NCBI GenBank assembly: GCA_030674185.1
Contig: JAPXFY010000013.1
Span: 47,382,464-47,446,463, forward strand
Length of the DNA: 64,000 nt
From: Monoplex corrugatus
Taxonomy: Eukaryota; Mollusca; Gastropoda; Littorinimorpha; Ranellidae
Direction of reading: 5' to 3'
The notes under the pieces were generated by a model. It was not told the origin of the DNA and ran no database searches. It saw only the letters and a list, made by a program, of their open reading frames with translations. Positions 28,677-41,433 of the stretch are shown piece after piece. Position 1 is the stretch's first letter; each line of letters opens with the position of its first letter. The position numbers and the translations under genes are program-made.

Positions 28677-29496
28677 TATAATAATAACAATAGTAATGAG
28701 AGTAAAAATTATGAAGACCTTTGTAGCTCAACATCCAAGGAAGCAAGCTCCTACGCACTTTGCATTTTACAGAAAATGTACATTTAAACACATCAACAAT
28801 AAAATTGTACCAGCATGATAAGTGCATAGAGCACTGTTCTGTGCCTATCATTATTAGTATTAGTATTGTTATTGTTGTTATTTTTATTGTTGTTATTGTC
28901 ATATGCCAGAAGAAGAACAAAAAATGGTATATGTGTATCACTGTCGATATGAATACATATGCACACACGAACACACATACACAGATCAGTAGGTACATAC
29001 ACATACACATATGCATGCACATAAATGGAGACAAAAACGTACACAAGGACTCATGCTGGTGAACGTACATACACTGACGTAACATATACAAATAGCATTG
29101 TCTGACACAACTTGTCATACAGATACAGTTCTGAAGTGGGACGTACATGACAAGGGGAGTGGACAGACCATAGAGAGGCAAGAGGCAAGACTGATACTAG
29201 AAATTGTAGCATAAGTGAAAGTTTTCCACCTCAGGGTGTAAATCTGCCATTTTGAAAATGCTGAATAAGGAAAACCTTAAGAAAAAAAAGGGGGGGGGGG
29301 GGGCGCACAGCATGTTTGAAGGTGGAGGTGAACGCTATTTGTTCTTCTTGCAATGAACACCTTTTTTTTTTTATGTCACGATCATGCAGATTTTCAAGGA
29401 GGGAAATGTGGCTTGCTGTTGATGCAGGTAGAGAGACAAGTAGTAATGAAGAACAGCTCCTTGGGGGCAAAGCCCCACCCCACCCCTTCAGCCCTA

Positions 29497-32400
29497 ACAG
29501 CTAGTCCTTGCTAGTCTACACACATTGTCTTGACATTCAGACCCTTGCAATCAGCTAGTCCTTGCTAGTCTACACACATTATCTTGACATTCAGACCCCT
29601 GCAGTCAGTCCTTGCTAGTCTACACACATTATCTTGATATTCAGACCCCTGCAGTCAGTCCTTGCTAGTCTACACACATTGTCTTGACATTCAGACCCCT
29701 GCAATCAGCTAGTCCTTGCTAGTCTACACACATTATCTTGACATTCAGACCCTTGCAATCAGCTAGTCCTTGCTAGTCTACACACATTGTCTTGACATTC
29801 AGACCCCTGCAATCAGCTAGTCCTTGCTAGTCTACACACATTGTCTTGACATTCAGACCCTTGCAATCAGCTAGTCCTTGCTAGTCTACACACATTATCT
29901 TGACATTCAGACCCTTGCAATCAGCTAGTCCTTGCTAATCTACACACATTGTCTTGACATTCAGACCCTTGCAATCAGCTAGTCCTTGCTAGTCTACACA
30001 CATTGTCTTGACATTCAGACCCTTGCAGTCAGCTAGTCCTTGCTAGTCTACACACATTGTCTTGACATTCAGACCCTTGTAATCAGCTAGTCCTTGCTAG
30101 TCTACACACATTGTCGACATTCAGACCCTTGCAATCAGCTAGTCCTTGCTAGTCTACACACATTGTCTTGACATTCAGACCCTTGCAATCAGCTAGTCCT
30201 TGCTAGTCTACACACATTGTCTTGACATTCAGACCCTTGCAATCAGCTAGTCCTTGCTAGTCTACACACATTGTCTTGACATTCAGACCCTTGCAATCAG
30301 CTAGTCCTTGCTAGTCTACACACATTGTCTTGACATTCAGACCCTTGCAATCAGCTAGTCCTTGCTAGTCTACACACATTGTCTTGACATTCAGACCCTT
30401 GCAGTCAGCTAGTCCTTGCTAGTCTACACACATTATCTTGACATTCAGACCCCTGCAATCAGCTAGTCCTTGCTAGTCTACACACATTATCTTGACATTC
30501 AGACCCCTGTAATCAGCTAGTCCTTGCTAGTCTACACACATTGTCTTGACATTCAGACCCTTGCAATCAGCTAGTCCTTGCTAGTCTACACACATTGTCT
30601 TGACATTCAGACCCTTGTAATCAGCTAGTCCTTGCTAATCTACACACATTGTCTTGACATTCAGACCCTTGCAATCAGCTAGTCCTTGCTAATCTACACA
30701 CATTGTCTTGACATTCAGACCCTTGTAATCAGCTAGTCCTTGCTAATCTACACACATTGTCTTGACATTCAGACCCTTGTAATCAGCTAGTCCTTGCTAG
30801 TCTACACACATTGTCGACATTCAGACCCTTGCAATCAGCTAGTCCTTGCTAGTCTACACACATTGTCTTGACATTCAGATCCTTGTAATCAGCTAGTCCT
30901 TGCTAATCTACACACATTATCTTGACATTGAGATCCCTGCAATCATCTAGTCCTTGCAAGTCTACACACATTGTTGACATTCAGACCCCTGCAGTCAGCT
31001 AGTCCTTGATAGTCTACACACATTGTCTTGACATTCAGACCCTTGCAATCAGCTAGTCCTTGCTAGTCTACACACATTGTCTTGACATTCAGACCCTTGC
31101 AATCAGCTAGTCCTTGCTAGTCTACACACATTATCTTGACATTCAGACCCTTGCAATCAGCTAGTCCTTGCTAGTCTACACACATTGTCTTGACATTCAG
31201 ACCCTTGCAATCAGCTAGTCCTTGCTAATCTACACACATTATCTTGACATTCAGACCCTTGCAATCAGCTAGTCCTTGCTAATCTACACACATCCTCTTG
31301 ACATTCAGACCCTTGCAATCAGCTAGTCCTTGCTAGTCTACACACATTGTCTTGACATTCAGACCCTTGCAATCAGCTAGTCCTTGCTAATCTACACACA
31401 TTATCTTGACATTCAGACCCTTGCAATCAGCTAGTCCTTGCTAGTCTACACACATCCTCTTGACATTCAGACCCTTGCAATCAGCTAGTCCTTGCTAGTC
31501 TACACACATTATCTTGAAATTCAGACCCTTGCAATCAGCTAGTCCTTGCTAGTCTACACACATTGTCTTGACATTCAGACCCTTGCAATCAGCTAGTCCT
31601 TGCTAATCTACACACATTATCTTGACATTCAGACCCTTGCAATCAGCTAGTCCTTGCTAATCTACACACATCCTCTTGACATTCAGACCCTTGCAATCAG
31701 CTAGTCCTTGCTAGTCTACACACATTGTCTTGACATTCAGACCCTTGCAATCAGCTAGTCCTTGCTAATCTACACACATTATCTTGACATTCAGACCCCT
31801 ACAATCAGCTAGTCCTTGCTAGTCTACACACATTATCTTGACATTCAGACCCTTGTAATCAGCTAGTCCTTGCTAGTCTACACACATTGTCTTGACATTC
31901 AGACCCTTGCAATCAGCTAGTCCTTGCTAGTCTACACACATTGTCGACATTCAGACCCTTGTAATCAGCTAGTCCTTGCTAGTCTACACACATTGTCTTG
32001 ACATTCAGACCCTTGTAATCAGCTAGTCCTTGCTAGTCTACACACATTGTCGACATTCAGACCCTTGCAATCAGCTAGTCCTTGCTAGTCTACACACATT
32101 GTCGACATTCAGACCCCTGCAATCAGCTAGTCCTTGCTAGTCTACACACATTATCTTGACATTCAGACCCTTGCAATCAGCTAGTCCTTGCTAGTCTACA
32201 CACATTATCTTGACATTCAGACCCCTGCAATCAGCTAGTCCTTGCTAGTCTACACACATTGTCTTTACATTCAGACCCTTGCAATCAGCTAGTCCTTGCA
32301 AGTCTACACACATTGTCTTGACATTCAGACCCCTGTAATCAGCTAGTCCTTGCAAGTCTACACACATTGTCTTGACATTCAGACCCTTGTAATCAGCTAG

Positions 32401-34313
32401 TCCTTGCTAGTCTACACACATTGTCGACATTCAGACCCTTGTAATCAGCTAGTCCTTGCAAGTCTACACACATTGTCTTGACATTCAGACCCTTGTAATC
32501 AGCTAGTCCTTGCTAATCTACACACATTATCTTGACATTGAGACCCCTGCAGTCAGCTAGTCCTTGCAAGTCTGCACACATTGTTGACATTCAGACCCCT
32601 GCAGTCAGCTAGTCCTTGATAGTCTACACACATTGTCTTGACATTCAGACCCTTGCAGTCAGCTAGTCGTTGCTAGTCTACACACATTGTCTTGACATTC
32701 AGACCCTTGCAATCAGCTAGTCCTTGCTAGTCTACACACATCCTCTTGACATTCAGACCCTTGCAATCAGCTAGTCCTTGCTAATCTACACACATCCTCT
32801 TGACATTCAGACCTTGCAATCAGCTAGTCCTTGCTAGTCTACACACATTGTCTTGACATTCAGACCCTTGCAATCAGCTAGTCCTTGCTAATCTACACAC
32901 ATCCTCTTGACATTCAGACCTTGCAATCAGCTAGTCCTTGCTAGTCTACACACATTATCTTGACATTCAGACCCTTGCAGTCAGCTAGTCCTTGCTAGTC
33001 TACACACATTATCTTGACATTCAGACCCCTGCAGTCAGCTAGTTCTTGCTAGTCTACACACATCCTGACATTCAGACCCCTGCAATCAGCTAGTCCTTGC
33101 TAGTCTACACACATCATCTTGACATTCAGACCCTTGCAATCAGCTAGTCCTTGTTAGTCTACACACATTGTCTTGACATTCAGACCCTTGCAATCAGCTA
33201 GTCCTTGCTAGTCTACACACATTGTCTTGACATTCAGACCCTTGCAATCAGCTAGTCCTTGCTAGTCTACACACATTGTCTTGACATTCAGACCCTTGCA
33301 ATCAGCTAGTCCTTGCTAATCTACACACATTGTTGACATTTAGACCCTTGCAATCAGCTAGTCCTTGCTTATCTACACACATCCTGACATTCAGACCCTT
33401 GCAGTCAGCTAGTCCTTGCTAGTCTACACATTGTCTTGACATTCAGACCCTTGCAATCAGCTAGTCCTTGCTAATCTACACACATTGTTGACATTCAGAC
33501 CCTTGCAATCAGCTAGTCCTTGCTAATCTACACACATCCTGACATTCAGACCCTTGCAGTCAGCTAGTCCTTGCTAGTCTACACACATTGTCTTGACATT
33601 CAGACCCTTGCAATCAGCTAGTCCTTGCTAATCTACACACATTGTTGACATTCAGACCCTTGCAATCAGCTAGTCCTTGCTAGTCTACACACATTGTCTT
33701 GACATTCAGACCCTTGCAATCACCTAGTCCTTGCTAGTCTACACACATTGTCTTGACATTCAGACCCTTGCAATCAGCTAGTCCTTGCTAATCTACACAC
33801 ATTATCTTGACATTCAGACCCTTGCAATCAGCTAGTCCTTGCTAGTCTACACACATTGTCTTGACATTCAGACCCTTGCAATCAGCTAGTCCTTGCTAAT
33901 CTACACATTATCTTGACATTGAGACCCTTGCAATCAGCTAGTCCTTGCTAGTCTACACACATTGTCTTGACATTCAGACCCTTGCAATCAGCTAGTCCTT
34001 GTTAGTCTACACACATCGTCTTGACATTCAGACCCTTGCAATCAGCTAGTCCTTGCTAGTCTACACACATCGTCTTGACATTCAGACCCTTGCTGTCAGC
34101 TAGTCCTTGCTAATCTACACACATCCTCTTGACATTCAGACCCTTGCAATCAGCTAGTCCTTGCTAGTCTACACACATTGTCTTGACATTCAGACCCTTG
34201 CAATCAGCTAGTCCTTGCTAGTCTACACACATTGTCTTGACATTCAGACCCTTGCAGTCAGCTAGTCCTTGCTAGTCTACACACATCTTGACATTCAGAC
34301 CCTTGCAATCAGA
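29497..34313. repeat. 54-bp satellite array, about 89 units
   Basis: The unit is CTAGTCCTTGCTAGTCTACA, then CACATTGTCTTGACATTC, then AGACCCTTGCAATCAG. Variants in the middle (TTGTCTTG, TTATCTTG, TCCTCTTG, and short forms such as TTGTCGAC, TTGTTGAC and TCCTGAC) mark unit subtypes. Stops occur in the frames I checked on both strands, so it is non-coding. It is the largest repeat in the window and lies between the two convergent genes. Confidence 0.97.
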
Positions 34314-34639
34314 TTGGAAGGTGGAAGTTGTACTTCTGTGCCACCTTAAATGCTGTTGCAGAAATTATTTAAGTTTCAATTCTTCTCAGGAAGGTGCTAA
34401 TATGGTGTTAGCCCTGATGTGGCTTAAGTGGTCGGCCGGCTGTAAGCAATATGAACTTGAAGACGGTGTTGCCTCGCTTGGAATAAGTTCCATAGGCACC
34501 AGTGTCACAGATGTGCTGCAAATGGAGAAAGATCCAAAATGCTTATGGCGTAAGCAAAAGACTGCATAAAACCCAACATGTCCTAAGGGATTATGCATAA
34601 GTATGGGTTTATTATGTTTTTATCGATGGTTGTTGAAAT

Positions 34640-35160
34640 TAAGGCTACTGTAGAAGTCAAAAATATAATCTCTGATGTCAGTGTGTTATTGAAACTAAGA
34701 CTGATTGTAGAAGTCAAAAATATCTCTGATTTGGGTGTTATTTTGAAATAAGGCTATTGCAAAGTCAAAAATATATCTCTGATGTCAATGAGTTATTGAA
34801 ACTAAGGTATTGTAAAGTCAAAAGTGTCATCTCTGATGTCAGTGTGTTATGAAACTAAGGCTATTGTAGAAGTCAAAAGTATCATCTCTGATGTCAGTGT
34901 GTTATTGAAACTAAGGCTATTGTAAAGTCAAAAGTATCTCTGATGTCAGTGTGTTATTGAAACTAAGGCTATTGTAAAGTCAAAAGTTATCTCTGATGTT
35001 GATGATTATTGCAACTAAGGCTATTGTAAAGTCAAAATATCTCTGATGTTGATGCATTATTGCAAACTAAGGCTATTGTAAAGTCAAAAGTATCTCTGAT
35101 GTGATGCATTATTGAAACTAAGGCTATTGTAGAAGTCAATAATATAATCTCTGAACAGCA
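34640..35160. repeat. About 50-bp degenerate minisatellite, 10 units
   Basis: The unit resembles TTATTGAAACTAAGGCTATT, then GTAAAGTCAAAAGTATCTCT, then GATGTCAGTGTG, with indels between units. It begins shortly after the 54-bp array ends. The sequence between them (34314-34640) holds only a remnant like the tail of the LINE family ending in CTTTAAAC. Confidence 0.9.
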
Positions 35161-35264
35161 TCACTTACCCTTTCAAGTGCACCGGAAGCCATTTGCACAA
35201 ACCTTTATTCAAGTAAAGACTTGAATCTGTGCTGGCAGATTTGAAGGCAGGAGTTCTGTCTTAA

Positions 35265-35521
35265 CCCTTTGATTCCCACACCCTATCCATCAATTGGAAA
35301 AACAACCCTCTGACTTCCTCACCCTATCCATCAGCTTCCCGCAGGAAGCTGGTGGATAGGATGAGGGAGTCAAAGGGTTAAGTTTTTGCTTTGCTAGCAT
35401 GGTTGACAATGCAGAGTGACTGATAATGCAGGAAGCTGGTTGAACAGAGTGAGGGAGTGACAGAACTAAGTTTTGTTTTGCTGTCATGACTGATAATGAT
35501 AGGGTGAGGGAGTCATAGGGT
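35265..35521. mobile_element. TTAA palindromic MITE copy, extended
   Basis: It starts after TTAA at 35261-35264. The inner palindrome around AGCTTCCCGCAGGAAGCT reaches GGAGTCAAAGGG-TTAA at 35378-35381. The family's right arm then appears twice in degraded form, ending AGTCATAGGG before TTAA at 35522-35525. Confidence 0.65.
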
Positions 35522-36104
35522 TTAAACTGAACATATAAAGACTGGTAGTGTACATACATTAAACACACACAGATGGCATACACACACACTGGTTTTTTGT
35601 GTTTTAATAACTTTTTTATTTCATCATACAGATCACAATGGTTCATAAAAGAGCCATTCAAAATGTTATCTAATGAAGAGATTCGGCACAATATCCTGAC
35701 TTATACACATGTTCTTGAGAAGTTACTCTCGAGAAGTTAATTACGAAGTTAAATTGGTTGCTTCTGTCATCAGGGTTACCGTCATCCTCACAGTTATTCA
35801 CATGAAAGCATATGAACAGCATGCAGTAGTGAGAAGGGGAGAAAATGCAAGAGGAAATGTCATGACTGAAAAAAAAAAAAAAAAAATTACACACAATCAT
35901 GAAAATGGTGTACCAGAAAAATTTGGCATCAGTGTGTGATAAAAAAAAAAAAAAAAATGAGATGGGGATGTGGGTGAGAGGGTGAAATTAGAAGCGGGGG
36001 TAGGGGGAAAACATACAATTTTTTTCCTACCTACAGAGAACTGTGTCGATGTAAATCTGCATACACTCCATTGCTGTGGAATGCACAATGAAACAAGGCA
36101 TGCC

Positions 36105-37586
36105 CTCTCGACAATAAAGCACACATTCAAAAAATAAAGAAAACCTATTCACAATAAAACATAACTCTCTTCAGAATTAAATGCAATTAAAGACACAACT
36201 CTCCCCACAATTAAACACAGCTCTCCTCATGTTTATAGTTTCACTTATGTAGCGCAAACAGCCCATGTCATAAGTATGCTCGTTGCACTTTATGGGAAAA
36301 GAACAAACAATGCCTGTGTGCTTGCATGCACACACACACACAGTGCACACACACACACAACACACACACATAGGATGTTGAGCTAGTTTACACTCAAAAT
36401 GCTAGGCATTTGATCCTTGACCCACGTTGTCATCCTGTATCTCTCTTAACTCACACATACACACACACACATGCATACAAACATACAGGATGCTGAACCA
36501 GAGTACACTCAGCCTGTAAGGTGTATGACCCTTGACCCAGGTTGACATCATCTGTCATGTCTCATCTCCCACACACATGCAATTAAACATGACTCTTCTC
36601 ACAAGTAAACACAGCCCTCCCCACAAGTAAACATGGCTCTTCCTACAAGTAAACATGGCTGTCCCCACAATTAAACACAACTCTCCCCACAAATAAATGC
36701 AGATCTCCCTGCAATAAAACAAACTTTCCCCACAAGTAAACACAGCTGTCCCTACAATTAAACATACTCTCCCCACAAGTAAACACAGCTCTCCCCACAA
36801 GTAAACACAACTCTCCCTACAATCAATCACAATTCTCCCCTCAAGTAAACACAGATCTCCCGACAATCAAACGCAGCTCTCCATACCAGTAAACACGACT
36901 CTCCCCACAATTAAAATGCTCTCCCCACAATTAAAAATACTCTCCCCTGTAGCTGTCCTCACAAGTAAGCACTACTGTCCCCACTGGAAAACACAACTCT
37001 CAATGAACACATACACACCACTAAACAATGAAACGCAATTCTCAAAATAATGATGACATTCTCTCGCTCGCTCTCTTCAACAATGAAATGCACACTCAAC
37101 ACAATACAATGCTGTAATTTTCCATGAAACATAAGTCTGCACACACACACACACAACACACACACACACACACACCACACACACACACACGCACACACAC
37201 CCTCCCCTCAAAACTATGAGAAACATTCGCCCTCAAAAAAACAAAACAAAACAAAAAGTTCACAACGAGAACACGATGTTCCACAAACACACCTCTGAAC
37301 AAAGAAATGCACCTTGAATCAATCAATGAAACAAGCTCCCACAAAGAAACATTTGTGAACAAAGAAACACCTTCACAATGAAGCACCTCTAAACAGAGAA
37401 ATGCACCCCAGAACAAAGTAACACACCTCTCATCAAAGAAACACACCTCTCCACAAACACCTGAACAACACAACACTTTAAAACAATGAAACATCTCTGA
37501 ACAAAGAAGCATGCCTTAAACAAATACCTCGCCACAATGAAACATGCCACTGAACAAAGGAGGATTTTAACAAAAAGTAAACTGAC

Positions 37587-37622
<36 letters not shown>

Positions 37623-37740
37623 CCACAAACACCTATAAATGATGAAAAATGCCTATTCAAGCAATGAAATCTACCCCGCAAAAAGGAACACATCTAAACA
37701 ACAAAACAACAACAACAAAATCTCTTAAACAAAGAGGCTC
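36105..37740. repeat. Degenerate A/C-rich minisatellite, about 22-bp period
   Basis: Repeated units of the type CACAAGTAAACACAGCTCTC, with variants in AATTAAACAC, AACAAAGAAACACACC and AATGAAAC. Divergence is high and the period drifts from about 22 to 26 bp. CA tracts interrupt it at 37136-37200 and 37588-37620. On the - strand it gives long spurious Cys/Val/Leu-rich frames. Confidence 0.75.
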
Positions 37741-38507
37741 ATCTCTCCTTAACGAATCCTACAATTGACAACAAACATACATTATACCCCCCTCCAACCC
37801 CAACCCCCCCCCCCCCCAAAAAAAAAAAAGAAAGTCACATAGCTTCCCAATCACTTAAGTACATACTGCCCATTACCAAGAATGAGGTCAAGAGACACGT
37901 CACTTCATGTGACATTTCTTGCCCTTTTGTGTATTTCAATCTATGTTCCAGTAATGCAGACAATGCCCCATACTATCAAGTCAACTTTATCATCTCCAAA
38001 AGAGAAGTTACACTGACAAGGACTATATTAATATTTGTCAGGGGTCTTTATCTTCTCCAAGGAATCTTCAAGAATAATCCAAGTCAATCGAATAGTCTTG
38101 TTGTTGCAAAACAACTACTAACAAACTAAAACAATAAAAATGATAATAATAAAATAAAATAAATACATAAATGAATACATAAATAAACATAAAAATCTAA
38201 AAATGCAACCATTCTTAAATATAAATAAACAAACAAACAAACAAATAAACATAACACAAAATAAGAATGTGTGTGCAAATATACAAAATATAATCATAAC
38301 AGATCACAATTTATATGAACAATCTGATGACTTTGTCAAACTGAAAAGTCTACATTTCCATACTGAAAATGAAACAATCTAAATATAAATAAATCATAAA
38401 TATCATGATTCTGGAACACAACAGACGAAAATAAGATCTATGACATGAATGACATTTTGAAATCATGAGATAGCTGAAACCTGAATGCAACCCAGTTTGT
38501 TGCTTAA

Positions 38508-38691
38508 CCCTTTGACTCTTGCAGCCTGCCCAACAGATCCTTCTTTGTCAACCATGCTGGAAGAGCAAAAACTTAACCCTTTGACTCCCTCACCCTATCC
38601 ACCAGCTTCCTGCAGGAAGCTGGTGGATAGGGTGAGGGAGTCAAAGGGTTAAGTTTTTGCAGTTGGTAGATAGGGTGCAGGTGGCAAAGGG
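38508..38691. mobile_element. TTAA palindromic MITE with perfect 96-bp core palindrome
   Basis: TTAA borders lie at 38504-38507 and 38692-38695 and the outer ends are CCCTTTGACTC/...CAAAGGG. The core 38565-38660 is a perfect palindrome (48-base arms, centre TGCA at 38611-38614), itself containing TTAACCCTTTGACTCC and its mirror. The TTAA target and CCCTTT ends fit a non-autonomous piggyBac-type element. Confidence 0.75.
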
Positions 38692-39239
38692 TTAAGAGAG
38701 AATACAACGAAATCAAGATAAGAGCCCTCTCTTCATTCTAGCATTTATTTTCCAGAGTGTGTAAGATGTTGCATACACACAACAAAGACAGAAAGGGGAA
38801 AAAAATTCATGCCTGCAGAATAAAATTCAACACACAAATTAAGTGTACTCCTTCTACACAAACTGAAAATTGTGACTGTTAACTACAACATTGTACAATC
38901 ACTGTAATCTCCAGTTTTCTTGCACCCCCCACCCCCCTTTCTCACCTCAAAATGCAGCAAGCAAAATAAACATTCATGCAAAACTGAAGAACACATAAGC
39001 TGTTATTTACATCTGAACACTGTTAAAACATATATGCAAACTGAAGAACAGATAAGCTATTATTTACATCTGAACACTGAACATACACATGCACAAAACA
39101 TACACACCTGATGAACGTGAAAGCTTCCACAAGAAAACAAAATAGTGGAGTCATAGGCCTACTAACATTCAAAAATCAAAATTAAAGAAAAAAACACACG
39201 AAAAAACAACAACAAATGTCATATCATGTTGTGGTGTGA

Positions 39240-39525
39240 TATGCACAATATTACTAGCATGGTCAGGATGCTAAATTTGCCAACGGAAGATTGTGCCTTC
39301 AATTATGTTCAGGTATCACCTAGATAAGTTAAGGATGAAAATTTTCTGATTCCCAGGTTGACTTTTAAAGCACAGATCTGTCAGTGCCTGAACTCCTTAT
39401 GCATGTTTCACACGCAGAACATCGTATGTGCACGTTAAAGATCCTTTATGTCACATCCATGTTCACTGACTTATGGTACACAAATACAACGAGCATGCTC
39501 ATCCACTGAAGACAGAGAATGCCAA
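39240..39525 (+). mobile_element. SINE family 2 copy, diverged
   Basis: AAATTTTCTGATTCCCAGGT, AGATCTGTCAGTGCCTGAAC and TGTGCACGTTAAAGATCCTT give the family 2 body; the head is eroded. Confidence 0.6.
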
Positions 39526-40037
39526 TTAACCATAACATTATATAGTGTTTGCATAGTGTGAGTCAAACAAAAAAATACACACCTATCCAAGGAAACATTG
39601 TTTAGAATGAAAAAAACAAAAACAAAACAAAACAAAACAAAACAACTTGCTGTATGGACATGGAACAAATGGACACCTTCAGAAATTTGTAAAATTCACA
39701 TTCCATGCAGCCTACATTAACATCATCTCTGAAAGGATGAAAACTAAATTGAGAATGAGAAGTGTTTGTGAAGACTGAGAAAAACAAAACAAAAAACATT
39801 GGCACAATCAAAAGCCGACTCTGGGCTGCTGGGTGACATATCTGGCAAGAGAAATGTAAGTAGGGGAGGGAGGGGGAGCTGTGAAAATGCAGCATAAAGA
39901 AGAAAAAGCCCTATCCCCCAATCACAAAACAAAATTATGAAGAATAACGAAGGTTCAAATTTCAGCTTCCTTTAACCACTACTTACTACTGATCTTTTGG
40001 GTCTCAAAACCTGGGCCTCTTGTTCAACTCACTTTAA

Positions 40038-40222
40038 CCCTTTGACTCCTGCATCCTATCAACCAATTGCAAAAACTTAACCCTTCGACTTCCTCACCCT
40101 ATCCACCAGCTTCCTGCAGGAAGCTGGTGGACAGGGTGAGAGAATCAAGGGGTTAATTTTTTGTTTTGCTTGCATGGTTGGTAATGGAGGATGCTGATGG
40201 ACAGGGTGCAAATGTCAAAGGG
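40038..40222. mobile_element. TTAA palindromic MITE copy
   Basis: TTAA at 40034-40037 and 40223-40226 with CCCTTTGACTCCTGCATCC at the left end. The core hairpin is CACCAGCTTCCTGCAGGAAGCTGGTG-like (26 bases, mirrored), with one or two arm mismatches further out. Confidence 0.72.
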
Positions 40223-40499
40223 TTAAATCTACATGAAATTGCTACTTGAAGGCTGTGCACTTTTCTTGTAGAATTCCTTGTGTGACAAAACTGTTCTTCC
40301 CATTGTTGTCGAAGCAAGGTTAGAACATTCATGCAGTGGCAATGCCAAACTCTTTCCACTCATGGCTTCTCATTGACTCCAGTAAGTCGTTTGAATGCTA
40401 TCACATGACAAGAAATAATGGCTGACCAAGACAATGTGATTTGGATGTGTTCATGAAAGCGGCAGGGCTCAATTTTTTTCTTTCTGCATCCTCTCCCTC

Positions 40500-40507
40500 T
40501 GTGTGTG

Positions 40508-40576
<69 letters not shown>

Positions 40577-40583
40577 TGTGTGT

Positions 40584-40615
<32 letters not shown>

Positions 40616-40643
40616 AAGAGAGAGGGGGGGAGAGAGAGAGAGT
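40500..40643. repeat. GT-GA compound microsatellite
   Basis: (GT)n about 80 bases, then (GA)n with GGGGG interruption. Confidence 0.97.
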
Positions 40644-41115
40644 ATATGTGAATAAAAGGAGCACGACATTCCAGGAAGGGTGTATGTGTGTGACAATCCA
40701 ATTGAATATCTGCAAATTGTATTGTTGCAAAAACAATATTTGTTAATTTCTGATTTATATACTAAAATAGTTTTGGTGATATAAATGAACAAAAGCCGCG
40801 TGTTACACACCATAGGAAAACCCAGCTAAAGCACAATATTTTCTTTTTGAGTTTTTAACTCATCTTAGAATTTCTGTGTCACTTTTGGGTCATGCACGTG
40901 TAATTTTCATTTTCTAAAAATTTTATGCGCATACACAGAAGCTAAAGCATGAACAGCAAGCAATGGGGTTAATTCCCCTCAACACCACCCCTTCTCTCTC
41001 TCTCTTTCTCATGGATGTGTGAGGATCACATTTCATGTGAGTGTTTGTGTATGAGAAAATGAGTCTGACACAGTTAAGAAATCTACCTGGGTGTGCATTT
41101 TTGTGTCCAATTCTT

Positions 41116-41116
<1 letters not shown>

Positions 41117-41185
<69 letters not shown>
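41117..41185. repeat. GT microsatellite
   Basis: About 65 bases of (GT)n. Confidence 0.96.
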
Positions 41186-41187
<2 letters not shown>

Positions 41188-41433
41188 GATGCGTTGGTGT
41201 GGGTGCCCATTTGTATGTATGGGTGAACGAGCAAGCTCTTTTTTTGAAGAGGTACCCCACTGCTGCCATTAGGGTCTATTGTTTTATTAATGTGGCCTAT
41301 AATCTGTCGTGTCACATGGAATAGAGAGTGTGTTTGTGTGTAGTGTAGGAATGGGAGAAGTAACAATATTGTCTAAACATTTGGACAGCACCTGTACCAG
41401 CTGATTCAGGTTAGTACCAATGAAATTTTGCAT

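Larger units (their letters stand above)
25999..29496. other. T-rich non-coding stretch
   Basis: Apart from the MITE at 27.1 kb and GT tracts, nothing is recognised. 26245-26325 is a 40-bp tandem duplication (CATTTTACCAAATTTGTAAA). 29285-29302 is an A/G homopolymer junction. It may be distal GNB5 3'UTR or downstream intergenic DNA. Confidence 0.45.

Noticed and set aside
29497..34313. CRISPR-like array
   Set aside because: Repeats are contiguous 54-mers without unique spacers in a eukaryotic genome; it is a satellite.
34288..34569. 93-codon frame after the satellite
   Set aside because: Starts in satellite sequence and crosses a LINE-tail remnant.
36555..37693. - strand Cys/Leu/Val-rich repetitive frames
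   Set aside because: Translation of the degenerate A/C-rich minisatellite; repeats drift in period and frame.
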